Shown here: positions 62,618 through 64,000 of the stretch, in pieces
Layout of the letters: each line of letters begins with the position of its first letter
Position numbering within the stretch: the stretch's first letter is position 1
Source of the DNA: Hydractinia symbiolongicarpus
Taxonomy: Eukaryota; Cnidaria; Hydrozoa; Anthoathecata; Hydractiniidae
DNA length: 64,000 bases
Reading direction: 5' to 3'
NCBI RefSeq assembly: GCF_029227915.1
Contig: NC_079878.1
Span: 30,841,501-30,905,500 of the forward strand
Translations under genes and position numbers: made by a program
The notes under the pieces: model-generated
Databases searched by the model: none
Seen by the model: the letters and a program-made list of their open reading frames with translations, nothing else
Told to the model about the DNA's origin: nothing

Positions 62618-63257
62618 CGCATGAGACTTGTAGTTTTCAGGAATGTTTTCATTTTTGATGAGACGCTTAATGAAAGAAGTTTAATCGCCGGCAAAGGAAA
62701 ACCCGCGATTTCCCGTAAATCGCGGGCTTGGCCCGTATAGTCGAATGTATACAAAGAGAGTACCCTGTGAGTAAACTCATTTCTCAAACGATTTTTTAAA
62801 TTATTTTTTCACCACTAAAACGCATGAGACTTGTAGTTTCAAAAATGTTTTCATTTTTGATGAGACGCGGAATAAAAGAAGTTTAATCGCCGGCAAACGA
62901 AAACCCGCGATTTCCCGTAAATCCCGGACTCGGCCCGTATAGTCAAAAGTACACAAAGAAAATACTCAGGGAGTAAACTCATTTCCCGAACGATTTTTTA
63001 AATTATTTTTTCACCACTAAAACGTATGAGACTTGTAGTTTTCAAAAATGTTTTCATTTTTGATGAGACGCTGAATAAAAGAAGTTTAATCGCCGGCAAA
63101 CGAAAACCCTCGATTTCCCGTAAATGCCGTGCTTGGCCCGTATCGTCGAGTATATACAAAGAAAGTACCCTGTGAGTAAACTCATTTCCAGAACGATTTT
63201 TTAAATTATCTTTTCACCACTAAAACGCATGAGACTGGTAGTTTTCAAAAGTGTTTT
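62618..63257 (+). repeat. Five-monomer HOR, copy 2, truncated
   Basis: This copy matches 61603 onward for three monomers and the start of a fourth, then stops inside that monomer (start 63226). The switch to a CGCGGAATAAAAG/AGAAGTTAATCG type lies between about 63241 and 63271, next to an altered, T-rich version of the inverted repeat. Confidence 0.82.
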
Positions 63258-64000
63258 CATTTTTTTTGAGACGCGGAATAAAAGAAGTTAATCGCCGGCA
63301 AACGAAAACCCGCGATTTCCCGTTAATCCCGGACTCGGCCCGTATAGTCAAAAGTATACAAAGAAAATACGCAGGGAATAAACTCATTTCCAGAACGATT
63401 TTTTAAATTATCTTTTCACCACTAAAACGCATGAGACTTGTAGTTTTCAAAAATGTTTTCATTTTTGATGAGACGCTGAATAAAAGATGTTTAATCGCCG
63501 GCAAACGAAAACCCGCGATTTCCCGTAAATCCCGGACTCGGCCCGTATAGTCAAAAGTATACAAAGAAAGTACCCAAGGAGTAAACTCATTTCCCGAACG
63601 ATTTTTTAAATTATTTTTTCACCACTAAAACGCATGAGACTTGTAGTTTTCAAAAATGTTTTCACTTTTGATGAGACGCTGAATAAAAGATGTTTAATCG
63701 CCGGCAAACGAAAACCCGTGATTTCCCGTTAATCCCGGACTCGGCCCGTATAGTCAAAAGTATACAAAGAAAATACGCAGGGAATAAACTCATTTCCAGA
63801 ACGATTTTTTAAATTATCTTTTCACCACTAAAACGCATGAGACTTGTAGTTTTCAAAAATGTTTTCATTTTTGATGAGACGCTGAATAAAAGATGTTTAA
63901 TCGCCGGCAAACGAAAACCCGCGATTTCCCGTAAATCCCGGACTCGGCCCGTATAGTCAAAAGTATACAAAAGAAAGTACCCAGGGAGTAAACTCATTTC
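63258..64000 (+). repeat. Last monomers and right-edge partial
   Basis: This holds the remainder of the chimeric unit, two full monomers (63428 and 63631) and a 167-bp partial (63834-64000). The units at 63428 and 63834 are alike, and CGTTAATCCC/GGAATAAAC recurs at a two-monomer spacing, so another two-monomer repeat may be starting. The array continues past the window. Confidence 0.85.

Larger units (their letters stand above)
1..64000 (+). repeat. Tandem satellite array, ~203-bp monomer, ~314 complete copies
   Basis: Every part of the window is a head-to-tail copy of one ~203-bp unit. Recognisable landmarks in order are CGCATGAGACTTGTAG, an AT-rich inverted repeat, AATCGCCGGC, CCCGCGATTTCCCGTAAATCCC, GCCCGTATAG, GTATACAAAG, AACTCATTTCC, GATTTTTTAAATTAT and CACCACTAAAA. 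Starts run from 122 to 63834, giving about 314 units with a mean length of 202.9 bp. Most units are exactly 203 bp; 202- and 204-bp units come from single-base indels. No unit is inverted and no foreign sequence interrupts the array. Long satellites of this type are typical of eukaryotic heterochromatin; centromeric identity is possible but not shown. Confidence 0.98.

Noticed and set aside
1-64000. CRISPR array
   Set aside because: The repeat unit is 203 bp with no short repeat/unique spacer alternation; the whole unit is conserved. This is a satellite.
1-64000. Telomeric repeats, rDNA, or embedded transposon fragments
   Set aside because: I looked for short telomere-like repeats, long open frames, terminal repeats and target duplications between monomers and found none. 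Every stretch aligns to the monomer.

Overview
The whole window is one uninterrupted tandem satellite array. The unit is about 203 bp. Taking CGCATGAG (variants CACATGAG, CGTATGAG) as the arbitrary monomer start, the first start is at 122 and the last at 63834. These 63,712 bp hold about 314 complete monomers with a mean length of 202.9 bp, flanked by a 121-bp partial monomer at the left edge and a 167-bp partial at the right. All copies lie in the same orientation, and both ends of the array are outside the window. I see no gene, RNA gene, transposon, CRISPR or other non-satellite sequence. The 61-65 residue open frames that recur are by-products of the repeat.

The sequence indicates a eukaryotic genome with a large heterochromatic satellite, as at a centromere, pericentromere, subtelomere or heterochromatic block. 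The species cannot be named from the sequence. The class-1 consensus is 37.9% GC, with 13 CpG against about 7.2 expected (ratio about 1.8, counted by hand). This does not look like a satellite that has decayed under heavy CpG methylation.

The array is not a run of equal monomers. Monomers fall into classes with linked diagnostic bases, and these are arranged in higher-order repeats (HORs) of many sizes: 1, 2, 4, 5, 7, 9, 10, 12 and 14 monomers. Most HORs occur only two or three times in tandem before the pattern changes. From left to right: a 5-mer (122-1135); a 9-mer twice (1745-5394); a 12-mer as 12+8+12 (5395-11890); a 4-mer twice (11891-13512); a 10-mer twice (14325-18384); a mixed stretch with an 11-mer block (18385-24473); a 14-mer twice (24474-30157); left-type monomers with a 5-mer twice (31172-36242); a 7-mer twice with one extra monomer (37510-40550); a 4.26-kb long-range copy of 27316-31171 (42327-46588); repeated 2-mer duplications (44966-50849); a 14-mer twice (51256-56933); and 5- and 6-mer blocks to the right edge.

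Long-range copies 5 to 20 kb apart (a six-monomer module present five times, an 11-monomer block present four times, and a 2.2-kb block repeated 18.3 kb away) show that exchange or conversion works over tens of kilobases. Three chimeric monomers place breakpoints in or just after a conserved 9-bp-stem inverted repeat.

Monomer features worth testing are that inverted repeat, four C-triplets spaced about one helical turn apart (G4-like on the minus strand), paired T6 tracts, and a CENP-B-box-like near miss. No function is shown by the sequence.
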